Shown here piece after piece: positions 7,575 to 15,252 of a stretch of 64,000 nt of DNA (position 1 is its first letter; each line of letters starts with the position of its first letter). Made by a program: the position numbers and the translations under genes. The DNA comes from Nocardioides sp. S-1144. Lineage in GTDB: Bacteria; Actinomycetota; Actinomycetes; Propionibacteriales; Nocardioidaceae. The stretch is taken from the NCBI RefSeq assembly GCF_005954645.2, contig NZ_CP040695.2, positions 2,666,001 through 2,730,000 on the forward strand, written 5' to 3'. A model generated the notes under the pieces. That model made no database searches, was not told the DNA's origin, and saw only the letters and a program-made list of their open reading frames with translations.

Positions 7575-8081
7575 ATGTCCTCCTCCGCCGTCGACGTCCG
7601 CGACGCCACGAGCTCCGACCTCCCGACGATCAAGGCGATCTACGACGTGCAGGTGCGCACCGCGCTGTCGACCTTCGACCTCGAGCCGGCACCGCTGTCG
7701 TACTGGGAGCAGCGCCTTGCCTCGGACCGGACCGGTGACCACCTGCTCGCCGCGACCGTCGACGGGAACGACGTGGTCGGCTACGCCTACTCCTCGACCT
7801 ACCGTCCCCGCCCCGCCTACGACCGCACCCGCGAGACGTCGGTCTACCTCGCCGAGCAGGCCCGCGGTCGCGGCGCCGGCCGGGCCCTCTACGACGTCCT
7901 GCTCGACCGGCTCGTCGCCGACGGCGTCCACACGGTGCTCGCGGTCGTGGCGCTGCCGAACCCGGCGAGCGAGGCCCTGCACCGCGCGTGCGGGTTCGAG
8001 CGGGTCGGGGTGCTCCCGGAGGTCGGTCACAAGCTGGGCCGGTGGGTTGACACCGCGCTGTTCGCGCGGGTGCACCGCTGA
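7575..8081 (+). CDS. GNAT N-acetyltransferase, phosphinothricin-acetyltransferase-like
   Basis: 168 aa. It begins VRDATSSDLPTIKAIYDVQV and contains FDLEPAPLSYWEQRL, VVGYAYSSTYRPRPAYDRTRETSVYL, the acetyl-CoA loop QARGRGAGRALYDVLLDRL and a terminal NPASEALHRACGFERVGVLPEVGHKLGRWVD. The layout is that of PAT/Bar and MnaT-like enzymes, which acetylate phosphinothricin or methionine sulfoximine/sulfone. In most genomes these are housekeeping detoxification proteins, so herbicide resistance should not be inferred. Confidence 0.82.
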   Translation: MSSSAVDVRDATSSDLPTIKAIYDVQVRTALSTFDLEPAPLSYWEQRLASDRTGDHLLAATVDGNDVVGYAYSSTYRPRPAYDRTRETSVYLAEQARGRGAGRALYDVLLDRLVADGVHTVLAVVALPNPASEALHRACGFERVGVLPEVGHKLGRWVDTALFARVHR

Positions 8082-8121
8082 GGCGGGGGTCCGACGTGGA
8101 GGGCCGTCGGGTGGTGCCGGC

Positions 8122-8658
8122 GTGAGGGTGGTCCTGGTCGAGGGCGCCAGCGACCGCGCCGCGGTCGAGGTGCTCGCGCGGCGGCTCGGGGCCGGGCCGC
8201 TCGAGGTCGTCGTCCTGCACGGCATCACCAACCTGCGCGCCCGGCTGCGCGACCAGACGACCGGACCGGACGGCGTGCGGCTGCTGCACGACGCCGCCGA
8301 GTCGGCCCACGTCGAGCGCGTGCTCGCGGACGCCGGCCCGTCGGCCGGTGAGGTGCGGCGCTTCGTGTGCGACGCCGACCTCGAGGACGAGCTGATCCGC
8401 GCGGTCGGGGTCCCGGCGGTGCTGGGGATCGTCGAGGCCCAGGGTGAGCGGACGGCGTACGACCGGATGGCTCAGCAGCCCGCCCAGCGCGACCGGACCG
8501 AGCACCAGCGGCTGCGGCGCTGGCTCGGCGCCCGCAGCGGCCACAAGCTCACCTACGCCGCCCTGCTCGCCGAGGCGGTGCCGCTGGACGCCGTCCCGGC
8601 CCCGCTGCGCGACCTGCTGACAGACCCCGACGCCGGCGCCGCGGCCGACCCGGGCTGA
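8122..8658 (+). CDS. stand-alone TOPRIM domain protein (OLD-like nuclease core)
   Basis: 178 aa from a GTG. It is essentially one TOPRIM fold: RVVLVEGASDRAAVEVLARRLG supplies the conserved Glu, and RFVCDADLEDELIRAVG supplies the DxD acidic pair seen in OLD-family nucleases. There is no ABC ATPase domain, unlike full OLD proteins (over 500 aa). The remainder is a helical KLTYAALLAEAVP region. It is probably a nucleic-acid phosphotransferase or nuclease; the substrate is unknown. It converges with the HNH gene across a strong double palindrome. Confidence 0.65.
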   Translation: MRVVLVEGASDRAAVEVLARRLGAGPLEVVVLHGITNLRARLRDQTTGPDGVRLLHDAAESAHVERVLADAGPSAGEVRRFVCDADLEDELIRAVGVPAVLGIVEAQGERTAYDRMAQQPAQRDRTEHQRLRRWLGARSGHKLTYAALLAEAVPLDAVPAPLRDLLTDPDAGAAADPG

Positions 8659-8705
8659 CGTCGTCCGCGGGGCTCGCCACACGCGTCACACCGGACGGGC
8701 TGAAC

Positions 8706-8765
8706 CTGAACCTGGGGGCCGGGATCCCGGCCCCCAAGTTCAGACTTCCCCGGTCGACCGGGGAA
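8706..8765. terminator. two stacked palindromes between convergent genes
   Basis: The first hairpin (8706-8743) contains a perfect 22-bp palindrome at 8714-8735, centred on GGGATCCC. It is extended by CTGAACCT/AAGTTCAG flanks with one mismatch, giving a stem of about 19 bp with no loop beyond the dyad. The second (8746-8765) is the perfect 20-bp palindrome TTCCCCGGTCGACCGGGGAA. They lie between the TOPRIM and HNH stops and probably act as a bidirectional terminator. Confidence 0.7.
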
Positions 8766-8781
8766 ACCCCGGCCCCCGGGC

Positions 8782-9237
8782 TCAGCTCCAGGCCGCGACC
8801 TGGGCGCGGGTGGGGTGCCAGGGGTCGAGGCGCAGCCGCATGCCGGCCTCGGCGGGGGTGCGGTTGCCCTTGCGCTCGTTGCAGGAGCCGCAGGCGGCGA
8901 CGGTGTTGAGCCAGGTCCAGGTGCCGCCGCGCGAGCGCGGGAGCAGGTGGTCGATGGTGTCGGCGCGGCCGTTGCAGTAGGCGCAGCGGTGCCGGTCGCG
9001 CGCCAGGACGCCGTGGCGGGTGTAGCCGGCGGGCCGGTAGAGCCACTTGGTGGCGACGTAGCGGACCAGCCGCAGCGCGCGCGGCCACTGGTAGGGACCG
9101 ATCATCCGCTCGGGGTGCGCCTCGTGGACCACGGCGACCTCGCGGACCAGCATCTTGACCGCGTGCTTGAAGCTGACCCGGCCCAGCGGCTCGAAGGAGG
9201 CGTTGTAGAGCAGCACCGATCCGGTCAACGTGGTCAT
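8782..9237 (-). CDS. HNH endonuclease family protein
   Basis: 151 aa. The C-terminal half is an HNH/zinc module: RHRCAYCNGRADTIDHLLPR, then a GGTWTWLNTVAACGSCNERKGNRT stretch, with two CxxC pairs and the DH catalytic motif. The N-terminal LLYNASFEPLGRVSFKHAVKML is shared by a very widespread actinobacterial HNH family of unknown role, probably single-copy housekeeping. It lies just downstream of an adenine methylase gene on the same strand (104-bp gap), but a restriction pairing is not proven. Confidence 0.85.
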   Translation of the reverse strand: MTTLTGSVLLYNASFEPLGRVSFKHAVKMLVREVAVVHEAHPERMIGPYQWPRALRLVRYVATKWLYRPAGYTRHGVLARDRHRCAYCNGRADTIDHLLPRSRGGTWTWLNTVAACGSCNERKGNRTPAEAGMRLRLDPWHPTRAQVAAWS

Positions 9238-9341
9238 GGGCGCCGCACCCCCTTCTGCGTCGATCCTAATCTGCGACGGCGAGGTTCGGGGCGGGTGAAC
9301 GAGGCGTTGTGGGGGCGTGAACTCCGCGGGGCGGTCGGCCC

Positions 9342-11057
9342 TCAGCGCGGCCGGCGCACCCGGGCCTCCAGGCGGCCGGTCCACCACGCCAGCGCCCGGT
9401 GGTCGTCGTAGGCCTCGCACATCCGCTCCGCGACGGCCAGCAGGGCACCGTGGCGGACGTCGTCGCCGGCGTCCTGCGCGAGGCGGGCGAGGCGGGCGGC
9501 GTCGTCCCAGGCGCTCGTGTCGGCGGGCAGCGGCAGGTCGGCGACCTGGCGGGCGCTGAGCTTGATCGAGGTCACCGACAGCGCGGTGCCGGCGTACCGG
9601 GCGGCGGCGAGCGCGACGACCGGCGGGGCGAGCAGCACCGCGAGCGCGTGCCACAGGCGGTCGGCCGGCGGCGAGAGTGAGAGCACCGGCACCGACGGCA
9701 GCCAGGTGCCCTCGCGGTCGACGACCGCCTCGATGACCCGGCCCTGGGTGGCGACGAGGACCTTGGGCACCAGCCGGCGCGCGACCCACGCCGAGAGGGC
9801 GCCGTCGGCGTGCAGGGCGGCTAGGTCGACGGTCGGGGCGCCGAAGGCCTGCTTGGCGAAACGGGTCGGCGCCTCGCCCCAGCGGGAGCGGGCGGGGTCG
9901 ATGAGGCCCGAGGTGACCAGCGGCGAGCCGGCGCCGCCGTCGCGGACGAAGGGCACCAGGCCGTAGTACTGGTCGCGGAAGTCGCCGTGGCAGGAGCCGA
10001 GGTCGCCGAGCACGCCCGCGCTGCGCGGCCGCACGGCCGGGACGCCGAGCGCCGGTGCCGCCAGGGCGCCCCACTCCCCCTCGGGCAGGACGACGTCCGG
10101 GCCGGGCACGGCGCCCGGGCCGGTCCAGGTCGGCACGAGTCCCTGCTCGGCGGCGACCGTGACGACGGGCGCGCAGGTGCGCACGGGCGTGCCGGTGAAC
10201 ACCGGCGTCGTCGACGTCCAGAACGCCGTCACCGCGCCCCGCTCGCGGACGGCGGCGCGCACCCGTCCCGCGTCGCGCGCGGCCAGCAGCGACAGCGGCT
10301 GCACCAGCGCGACCACGCCCCCGGGCCGCACCAGGCCGAGCGAGTGGTGCAGGAACGCCGCGCTCGTGTCGGTGTAGGCGCCCAGCCCGGCCGCGCCGCC
10401 GAGCTGGTGGGAGCTCCGCCCGGCCGTGCGGCTGCGCAGCTGGCCGAGGAACGGCGGGTTGCCGACCACCGCGTCGTAGGGCGCCCCCGGGTGGGCACCG
10501 AGGCCGTCGGCGACCCGGACCGTGCGCTCGAGGACCGCCGGCTCGACGTCCGGGACCGCGAGGCGGAGCCGCAGCCGGGTGATGGCGACCGCCACCGGGT
10601 CGAGGTCGGTGCCGTGGACCCGGTCGACGGCCCCCGGCCCCAGCCGGCGCAGGGCGGCGAGCAGCACGTTGCCGGTGCCGCACGCCGGGTCGAGCACCCG
10701 CGGCACCCACCCGGCGACGACCTGGTCGACCACCTGGTCGACCACCGGGTCGACCACCGGGCCGAGGGCGCGGTCGAGGAGCCACGCGACGAGCGGCGCG
10801 GGGGTGTAGAACGAGCCGGAGCGGCCGCGGTCGTCGAGCAGCGACTCGTGCACGACGCCCAGCTGCTCGGCGGCCGCCGGGTCCCGCCAGGGCGCCAGGA
10901 CGTCGTCCGCGGCGCCGGTCGGGGCACCGCCGAGCCCGTGGGCGTCGGCCACGACAGCGAGGACGGCGTCCCAGGCCGCGGCCCGGGAGCCGAGCGCGGA
11001 CTCGGCGGCCAGCACCGCGCCGCGCAGGCCCCCCACGGTCGCCGTCACGACGAGCAC
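9342..11057 (-). CDS. N6-adenine DNA methyltransferase-like protein
   Basis: 571 aa from a GTG. SAM-binding motif I is LDPACGTGNVLLAALRRLG (near residue 120), and the catalytic motif IV is NPPF at N200. An SFYTPAPLVAWLLDRAL motif X precedes them, and the C-terminal half resembles a target-recognition region with LSARQVADLPLP near the end. This layout matches gamma-class adenine methylases of Type I/IIG-like systems, but no nuclease or helicase domain is fused. It is a solitary methylase or one half of a system. The promoter would overlap the pncB control region. Confidence 0.75.
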   Translation of the reverse strand: MLVVTATVGGLRGAVLAAESALGSRAAAWDAVLAVVADAHGLGGAPTGAADDVLAPWRDPAAAEQLGVVHESLLDDRGRSGSFYTPAPLVAWLLDRALGPVVDPVVDQVVDQVVAGWVPRVLDPACGTGNVLLAALRRLGPGAVDRVHGTDLDPVAVAITRLRLRLAVPDVEPAVLERTVRVADGLGAHPGAPYDAVVGNPPFLGQLRSRTAGRSSHQLGGAAGLGAYTDTSAAFLHHSLGLVRPGGVVALVQPLSLLAARDAGRVRAAVRERGAVTAFWTSTTPVFTGTPVRTCAPVVTVAAEQGLVPTWTGPGAVPGPDVVLPEGEWGALAAPALGVPAVRPRSAGVLGDLGSCHGDFRDQYYGLVPFVRDGGAGSPLVTSGLIDPARSRWGEAPTRFAKQAFGAPTVDLAALHADGALSAWVARRLVPKVLVATQGRVIEAVVDREGTWLPSVPVLSLSPPADRLWHALAVLLAPPVVALAAARYAGTALSVTSIKLSARQVADLPLPADTSAWDDAARLARLAQDAGDDVRHGALLAVAERMCEAYDDHRALAWWTGRLEARVRRPR

Positions 11058-11081
11058 TCTAGGTGCGTCGACACCCTCGTG

Positions 11082-11102
11082 TTATAGTCAGAATGACTAC
11101 AA
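11082..11102. promoter_or_regulatory. NrtR operator upstream of pncB
   Basis: TTATAGTCA-GAA-TGACTACAA is a 9-3-9 inverted repeat with one arm mismatch, 13 bp upstream of the pncB ATG. The TAGTCA/TGACTA half-sites resemble NrtR sites described for actinobacterial NAD-salvage genes, and an nrtR gene ends this same operon. The site also lies in the short region divergent to the methylase gene. Confidence 0.85.
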
Positions 11103-11115
11103 GCCAGGAGCGCAG

Positions 11116-12435
11116 ATGACCCTCCCACCCGACACCCCCGACCTGACGGTCTCCCCGGGCCTGCTGACCGACCGCTACGAGCTGACCATGCTCACCTCGT
11201 TCGTCACCGACGGCAGCGCCGAGCACCCCGCGGTGTTCGAGGCGTTCGCCCGTCGCCTCCCCGAGGGCCGTCGCTACGGCGTCCTCGGCGGCCTCGGCCG
11301 GCTGCTCCCCATGATCGAGCGGTTCACCTTCGACGCCGACGAGATCGCGTGGCTGCTCGCCGAGGGCGTCATCAACGAGGCGACCGCCGAGTACCTGCGC
11401 GACTTCCGGTTCCGGGGCGACATCGACGCCTACCCCGAGGGTGACCTCTACTTCCCCGGCAGCCCGGTGCTCAGCGTGCGGTGCACCCTCGGCGAGGGCG
11501 TGCTGCTCGAGACGCTCGTGCTCAGCGTGCTCAACCACGACAGCGCGATCGCCAGCGCCGCCGCCCGGATGGCGGTCGCGGCCGGGGACCGGCCGCTGGT
11601 CGAGATGGGCAGCCGGCGCACCCACGAGGAGGCCGCGGTCGCCGTGGCCCGGGTCGCCTACGTCGCCGGGTTCGCCTCCACCAGCAACCTCGCCGCCGGC
11701 CGACGTCACGGCGTCCCGACCGTCGGCACCGCCGCCCACGCCTTCACCCTGGCCCACACATCCGAGGTCGAGGCGTTCCGCAGCCAGGTCGAGGCGCAGG
11801 GCGTGGGCACCACGCTGCTCGTCGACACCTACGACACCGAGCAGGGCATCCGCAACGCGGTCGCGGTCGCCGGCACCGGCCTCGGTGCGATCCGCATCGA
11901 CTCCGGCGACCTCGCGGACGAGGCGACCGCGGCCCGCCGGCTGCTCGACGAGCTGGGCGCCACCGGCACCCGGATCACCGCGACCAGCGACATCGACGAG
12001 TACGTCATCACCGCGCTCGCCGACGCGCCCATCGACGGCTACGGCGTCGGCACCCGGGTGGCCACCGGCTCGGGCCACCCCACCGCGAGCATGGTCTACA
12101 AGCTCGTCGCGGTCGCCGACGCACCCGACGGACCGCTCCGACCGGTCGCCAAGAAGTCGCACGACAAGGTCTCGGTCGGCGGGCGCAAGACGGCCTACCG
12201 CACCCACGACGACGGCGTCCTGACCGGCGAGTGGTTCACCACCGGTGACGCGGTCCCCGCCGAGGCGACCCCGGTCCAGGTCGCCGCCTTCCGGGGTGGG
12301 CGCACCGTGCACTCCCCCGACCTCGAGGCGGTGCGCGCCCACTGCGCCGCCGCGCTCGCCACCCTCCCGCCGCAGGCGCGCAGCGTCGCCGCGGGCCCGT
12401 CCCACCTCACCGTCACCGAAGGAGCAACGTCATGA
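11116..12435 (+). CDS. pncB: nicotinate phosphoribosyltransferase
   Basis: 439 aa. It converts nicotinate and PRPP (ATP-assisted) to nicotinate mononucleotide, the first committed step of Preiss-Handler NAD salvage. [11 protein letters not shown] at the N-terminus, [34 protein letters not shown] (the histidine that is phosphorylated in this family) and AIRIDSGDL are all present. AGGAG precedes the ATG. The stop overlaps the pncA start as ATGA, giving a coupled pncB-pncA-nrtR operon. Confidence 0.96.
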   Translation: MTLPPDTPDLTVSPGLLTDRYELTMLTSFVTDGSAEHPAVFEAFARRLPEGRRYGVLGGLGRLLPMIERFTFDADEIAWLLAEGVINEATAEYLRDFRFRGDIDAYPEGDLYFPGSPVLSVRCTLGEGVLLETLVLSVLNHDSAIASAAARMAVAAGDRPLVEMGSRRTHEEAAVAVARVAYVAGFASTSNLAAGRRHGVPTVGTAAHAFTLAHTSEVEAFRSQVEAQGVGTTLLVDTYDTEQGIRNAVAVAGTGLGAIRIDSGDLADEATAARRLLDELGATGTRITATSDIDEYVITALADAPIDGYGVGTRVATGSGHPTASMVYKLVAVADAPDGPLRPVAKKSHDKVSVGGRKTAYRTHDDGVLTGEWFTTGDAVPAEATPVQVAAFRGGRTVHSPDLEAVRAHCAAALATLPPQARSVAAGPSHLTVTEGATS

Positions 12436-13001
12436 AGGCACTCATCGTCGTCGACGTGCAGAACGACTTCGTCGAGGGCGGCTCGCTCGCCGTCGACGGC
12501 GGACGCGCGGTCGCCACCGCGATCAGCGACCACCTCGCCGCCCACGCGGACGAGTACACCGCCGTCGTCGCCTCGCGCGACTGGCACGACGCCCACGGCA
12601 CCAACGACGGTCACTTCGCCGAGCCGGGCACCGACCCCGACTTCGTGCACACCTGGCCGGTCCACTGCGTCTCGACCACCGGGGGCAGCGACTACGCCCC
12701 CGAGCTGGTCACCGACGCGGTCACCCACCACGTCCGCAAGGGGATGGGCGAGGCCGCCTACAGCGCCTTCGAGGGCGTCACCGCCGACGGCGTCCTTCTG
12801 CCCGACCTGCTCGACGGGCTCGGCGTCACCGAGGTCGACGTCGTCGGGATCGCCACCGACTACTGCGTTCGCGCCACGGTGCTCGACGCCCGCCGCCACG
12901 GCCTGGCGGTGCACCTGCTGCCGGGCATGCACGCCGGCGTCGCACCCGACTCGAGCGCGACCGCGCTGCGCGAGATGACCGACGCGGGGGCCACGGCATG
13001 A
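12432..13001 (+). CDS. pncA: nicotinamidase
   Basis: 189 aa. Hydrolyses nicotinamide to nicotinate and so feeds PncB; homologues also activate pyrazinamide. The catalytic triad is visible as D8 (VVDVQNDF), K103 ([15 protein letters not shown]) and C145 ([13 protein letters not shown]). The [15 protein letters not shown] loop provides metal ligands. Spacing is very close to M. tuberculosis PncA (D8, K96, C138). It overlaps both neighbours by 4 bp. Confidence 0.95.
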   Translation: MKALIVVDVQNDFVEGGSLAVDGGRAVATAISDHLAAHADEYTAVVASRDWHDAHGTNDGHFAEPGTDPDFVHTWPVHCVSTTGGSDYAPELVTDAVTHHVRKGMGEAAYSAFEGVTADGVLLPDLLDGLGVTEVDVVGIATDYCVRATVLDARRHGLAVHLLPGMHAGVAPDSSATALREMTDAGATA

Positions 13002-13756
13002 GCACGCCCGAGAACCGGAGGACCTACACCTCCGAGCACCCCCCGTTCGCCGTCACCGTCGACCTGGCCGTCTTCACCATCCGCGACGGCGCCCTCGCGG
13101 TGCTGCTCGTCGAGCGCGGCGCCGAGCCGTTCGCCGGCTCCTGGGCGCTGCCGGGCGGCTTCGTCGAGCCCGACGAGGACGCCGAGACGGCCGCCTGGCG
13201 CGAGCTGCGCGAGGAGACCGGGGTCGACCGCTTCGAGGGCCACCTCGAGCAGCTGCGCACCTACTCCGCCCCCGACCGCGACCCCCGCATGCGCGTCGTG
13301 TCCGTCGCCCACGTCGCCTTCGCCCCCGACCTCCCGGAGCCCTCGGCCGGGTCGGACGCCGCCGGCGCGCGCTGGTGGGCCGTCGACGACGTCCTGCCCC
13401 ACCCCGACCAGGCCGCCCCGGACGCGCCCGTCCTGGCCTTCGACCACGCCGAGATCCTCACCGACGCCCGCGAGCGGATCCGCGCCAAGCTCGAGTACAC
13501 GACGCTCGCGCTCGACTTCGTGGCCGAGCCGTTCACGCTCCCCGAGCTGCGCCGGGTCTACACCGCCGTCTGGGGCACGCCGCCCGACCTCGGCAACTTC
13601 CGCCGCAAGGTGCTCGGCACCGACGGGTTCGTCGTCGCCACCGACGACCCGCGCCCCGGCAGCCCGGGCGGCGCCGGCGGACGGCCGGCGCTGCTCTACC
13701 GGCGCGGCACCGCGACCGAGGTCCAGCCCCCGATGCTGCGTCCCACGACCGGGTGA
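12998..13756 (+). CDS. nrtR: NrtR-type Nudix transcriptional regulator of NAD salvage
   Basis: 252 aa: an N-terminal Nudix domain (about 15-150) and a C-terminal winged helix (about 160-240, starting [27 protein letters not shown]). NrtR represses NAD biosynthesis genes and is released by ADP-ribose or related NAD metabolites. The Nudix box is fully intact ([20 protein letters not shown] followed by TGV), so hydrolase activity is possible; some NrtR proteins have lost it. Its place in the operon it presumably represses, with the operator at 11082-11102, implies autoregulation. Confidence 0.92.
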   Translation: MSTPENRRTYTSEHPPFAVTVDLAVFTIRDGALAVLLVERGAEPFAGSWALPGGFVEPDEDAETAAWRELREETGVDRFEGHLEQLRTYSAPDRDPRMRVVSVAHVAFAPDLPEPSAGSDAAGARWWAVDDVLPHPDQAAPDAPVLAFDHAEILTDARERIRAKLEYTTLALDFVAEPFTLPELRRVYTAVWGTPPDLGNFRRKVLGTDGFVVATDDPRPGSPGGAGGRPALLYRRGTATEVQPPMLRPTTG

Positions 13757-13762
13757 GGGGCG

Positions 13763-13790
13763 CCGGGCGGGTTTGACCGCACCCGCCCGG
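13763..13790. terminator. terminator of pncB-pncA-nrtR
   Basis: CCGGGCGGGT (13763-13772) and ACCCGCCCGG (13781-13790) form a perfect 10-bp stem with an 8-nt loop, starting 7 bp after the nrtR stop. Confidence 0.8.
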
Positions 13791-13835
13791 TGACACCCTC
13801 CGGGGACCACCCCGCCTCACCCTCTCGGAGTCCAC

Positions 13836-15188
13836 GTGCGCCGTACCGTCTCGCTGCTCGTCCCGCTCGCCCTCGCCGTCGCGGCGGTGAGCGCCCCCAC
13901 GAGCCCCGCCGGGGCTGAGTCCACGGACCCACCGACCTGCCAGGGCCGGGCCGCCACCCTGGTCGGCAGCGACGACACCGCCCTGGAGGGCACCCCCGGC
14001 GACGACGTGATCGTGACGGCGGGGAGCGCCTCGGTCTCCGCGATGGGCGGCGACGACCTGGTCTGCGTCACCGGGCCGCGGCTCCAGAGCGTGGCCGTCG
14101 ACGGCGGCGACGGCGACGACGTCCTGGTCGTCCTGGCCCGCCGGGCCGAGACCCTCCTGGACCCCGGCGCCGGGAGCGACGTGGTGCTCGGCGGCAACGG
14201 CCGCGACAACGTGCAGGTCCTGCGCTCGCCCACCGGTGCGAGCGACGTCGACCGGATCGAGACCGGGGCGGGTCCCGACTACGTCCAGTACGACGGCTCC
14301 CGCTTCTACGGCCCCGGCGTGTTCCCGGCGACCGACGTGCGCCTCGGCAGCAGCCGGGACCAGGTGCTCCTCGAGCCCCTGCTGGCCACGATCCCCGACC
14401 GGACGACGATCCGGGGCGGCGCCGGCGACCACGACCGGCTCGGGCTCTCCGCGCTCTCCACGTCGCGGGTGCGCCTCGACCTCCGCACCGGCGGCCTCGA
14501 GGTCGACGGCGTCGCCGTGGCCGGGGAGAGGAGCGGCTTCGAGCAGCACGAGGTGCAGTTCGGGCCGCGCGCGGGGAGCGCGCGCGCCGAGGTGATCGGC
14601 ACCGGCGGTCCCGACCGCGTGACCGTCGGGGGCGCCCGGTCGGTCGACATCGCCCTCGGCGGCGGCGGCGACCGGCTCGAGATCGACAACGCCGGCGTCC
14701 ACCGCGGTCGGATCGACGCTGGCACCGGCACCGACCACCTGGTGGCGGCCGCCCGCACCTTCGGGGAGTCGCGGCCGCTGGTCGACCTGGCCCGCGGTGT
14801 GATCACCCGCGTCGGTGCGAAGCCCACGACGCCGGCCACCCGGGTCGCGGGGTTCGAGGGCGCCTCCCTCGACGACCAGGACGGCGGCGTCCTCGTCGGC
14901 GACCGAGGCCCGAACCTGCTGCAGGCGGTGTGCGGGACCGTGCGCGGCGGGGGCGGCGCCGACACGATCGACGGCATCTGGATCTCGATCTCCGGCCGGG
15001 GGCCGGTCGACCGGACCTGCTACAACCCCTACCACCAGTTCCGCGGCAACGGCGGCCGCGGTGCCGACGAGCTCATCGGGACCAGCACCGGCGACGTCCT
15101 CATCGGCGGACCCGGGCGCGACCGGGCCACGGGACTGCGCGGACGCGACCGGTGCGTCGCCGAGGTGACCGCCACCTGCGAGCGCTGA
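13836..15188 (+). CDS. secreted hemolysin-type (RTX-like) repeat protein
   Basis: 450 aa from a GTG. A Sec signal (RRTVSLLVPLALAVAAVSAP ... AGA) is followed by beta-roll-like segments with degenerate calcium-binding nonapeptides: LEGTPGDDVIV, AMGGDDLVCV, DGGDGDDVLVV, DPGAGSDVVLGGNGRDNV and a final GNGGRGADELIGTSTGDVLIGGPGRD. Such proteins are common and mostly uncharacterised in Nocardioidaceae. No catalytic domain, no type I secretion signal and no HlyBD neighbours are seen, so this is not evidence of a toxin. The few cysteines may pair outside the cell. Confidence 0.75.
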   Translation: MRRTVSLLVPLALAVAAVSAPTSPAGAESTDPPTCQGRAATLVGSDDTALEGTPGDDVIVTAGSASVSAMGGDDLVCVTGPRLQSVAVDGGDGDDVLVVLARRAETLLDPGAGSDVVLGGNGRDNVQVLRSPTGASDVDRIETGAGPDYVQYDGSRFYGPGVFPATDVRLGSSRDQVLLEPLLATIPDRTTIRGGAGDHDRLGLSALSTSRVRLDLRTGGLEVDGVAVAGERSGFEQHEVQFGPRAGSARAEVIGTGGPDRVTVGGARSVDIALGGGGDRLEIDNAGVHRGRIDAGTGTDHLVAAARTFGESRPLVDLARGVITRVGAKPTTPATRVAGFEGASLDDQDGGVLVGDRGPNLLQAVCGTVRGGGGADTIDGIWISISGRGPVDRTCYNPYHQFRGNGGRGADELIGTSTGDVLIGGPGRDRATGLRGRDRCVAEVTATCER

Positions 15189-15252
15189 GGCGGCCCGCGA
15201 GCGACCCCCTCGGGCGATGGGGACTGTCGGCGGTCTGAGCAAGACTGTCGCC

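Noticed and set aside
7575..8081. dedicated herbicide-resistance gene
   Set aside because: PAT-like GNAT proteins are near-universal in actinobacteria, and the substrate cannot be read from the sequence.
13836..15188. RTX toxin
   Set aside because: The nonapeptides are few and degenerate; there is no toxin domain, no C-terminal type I signal and no HlyB/HlyD genes.
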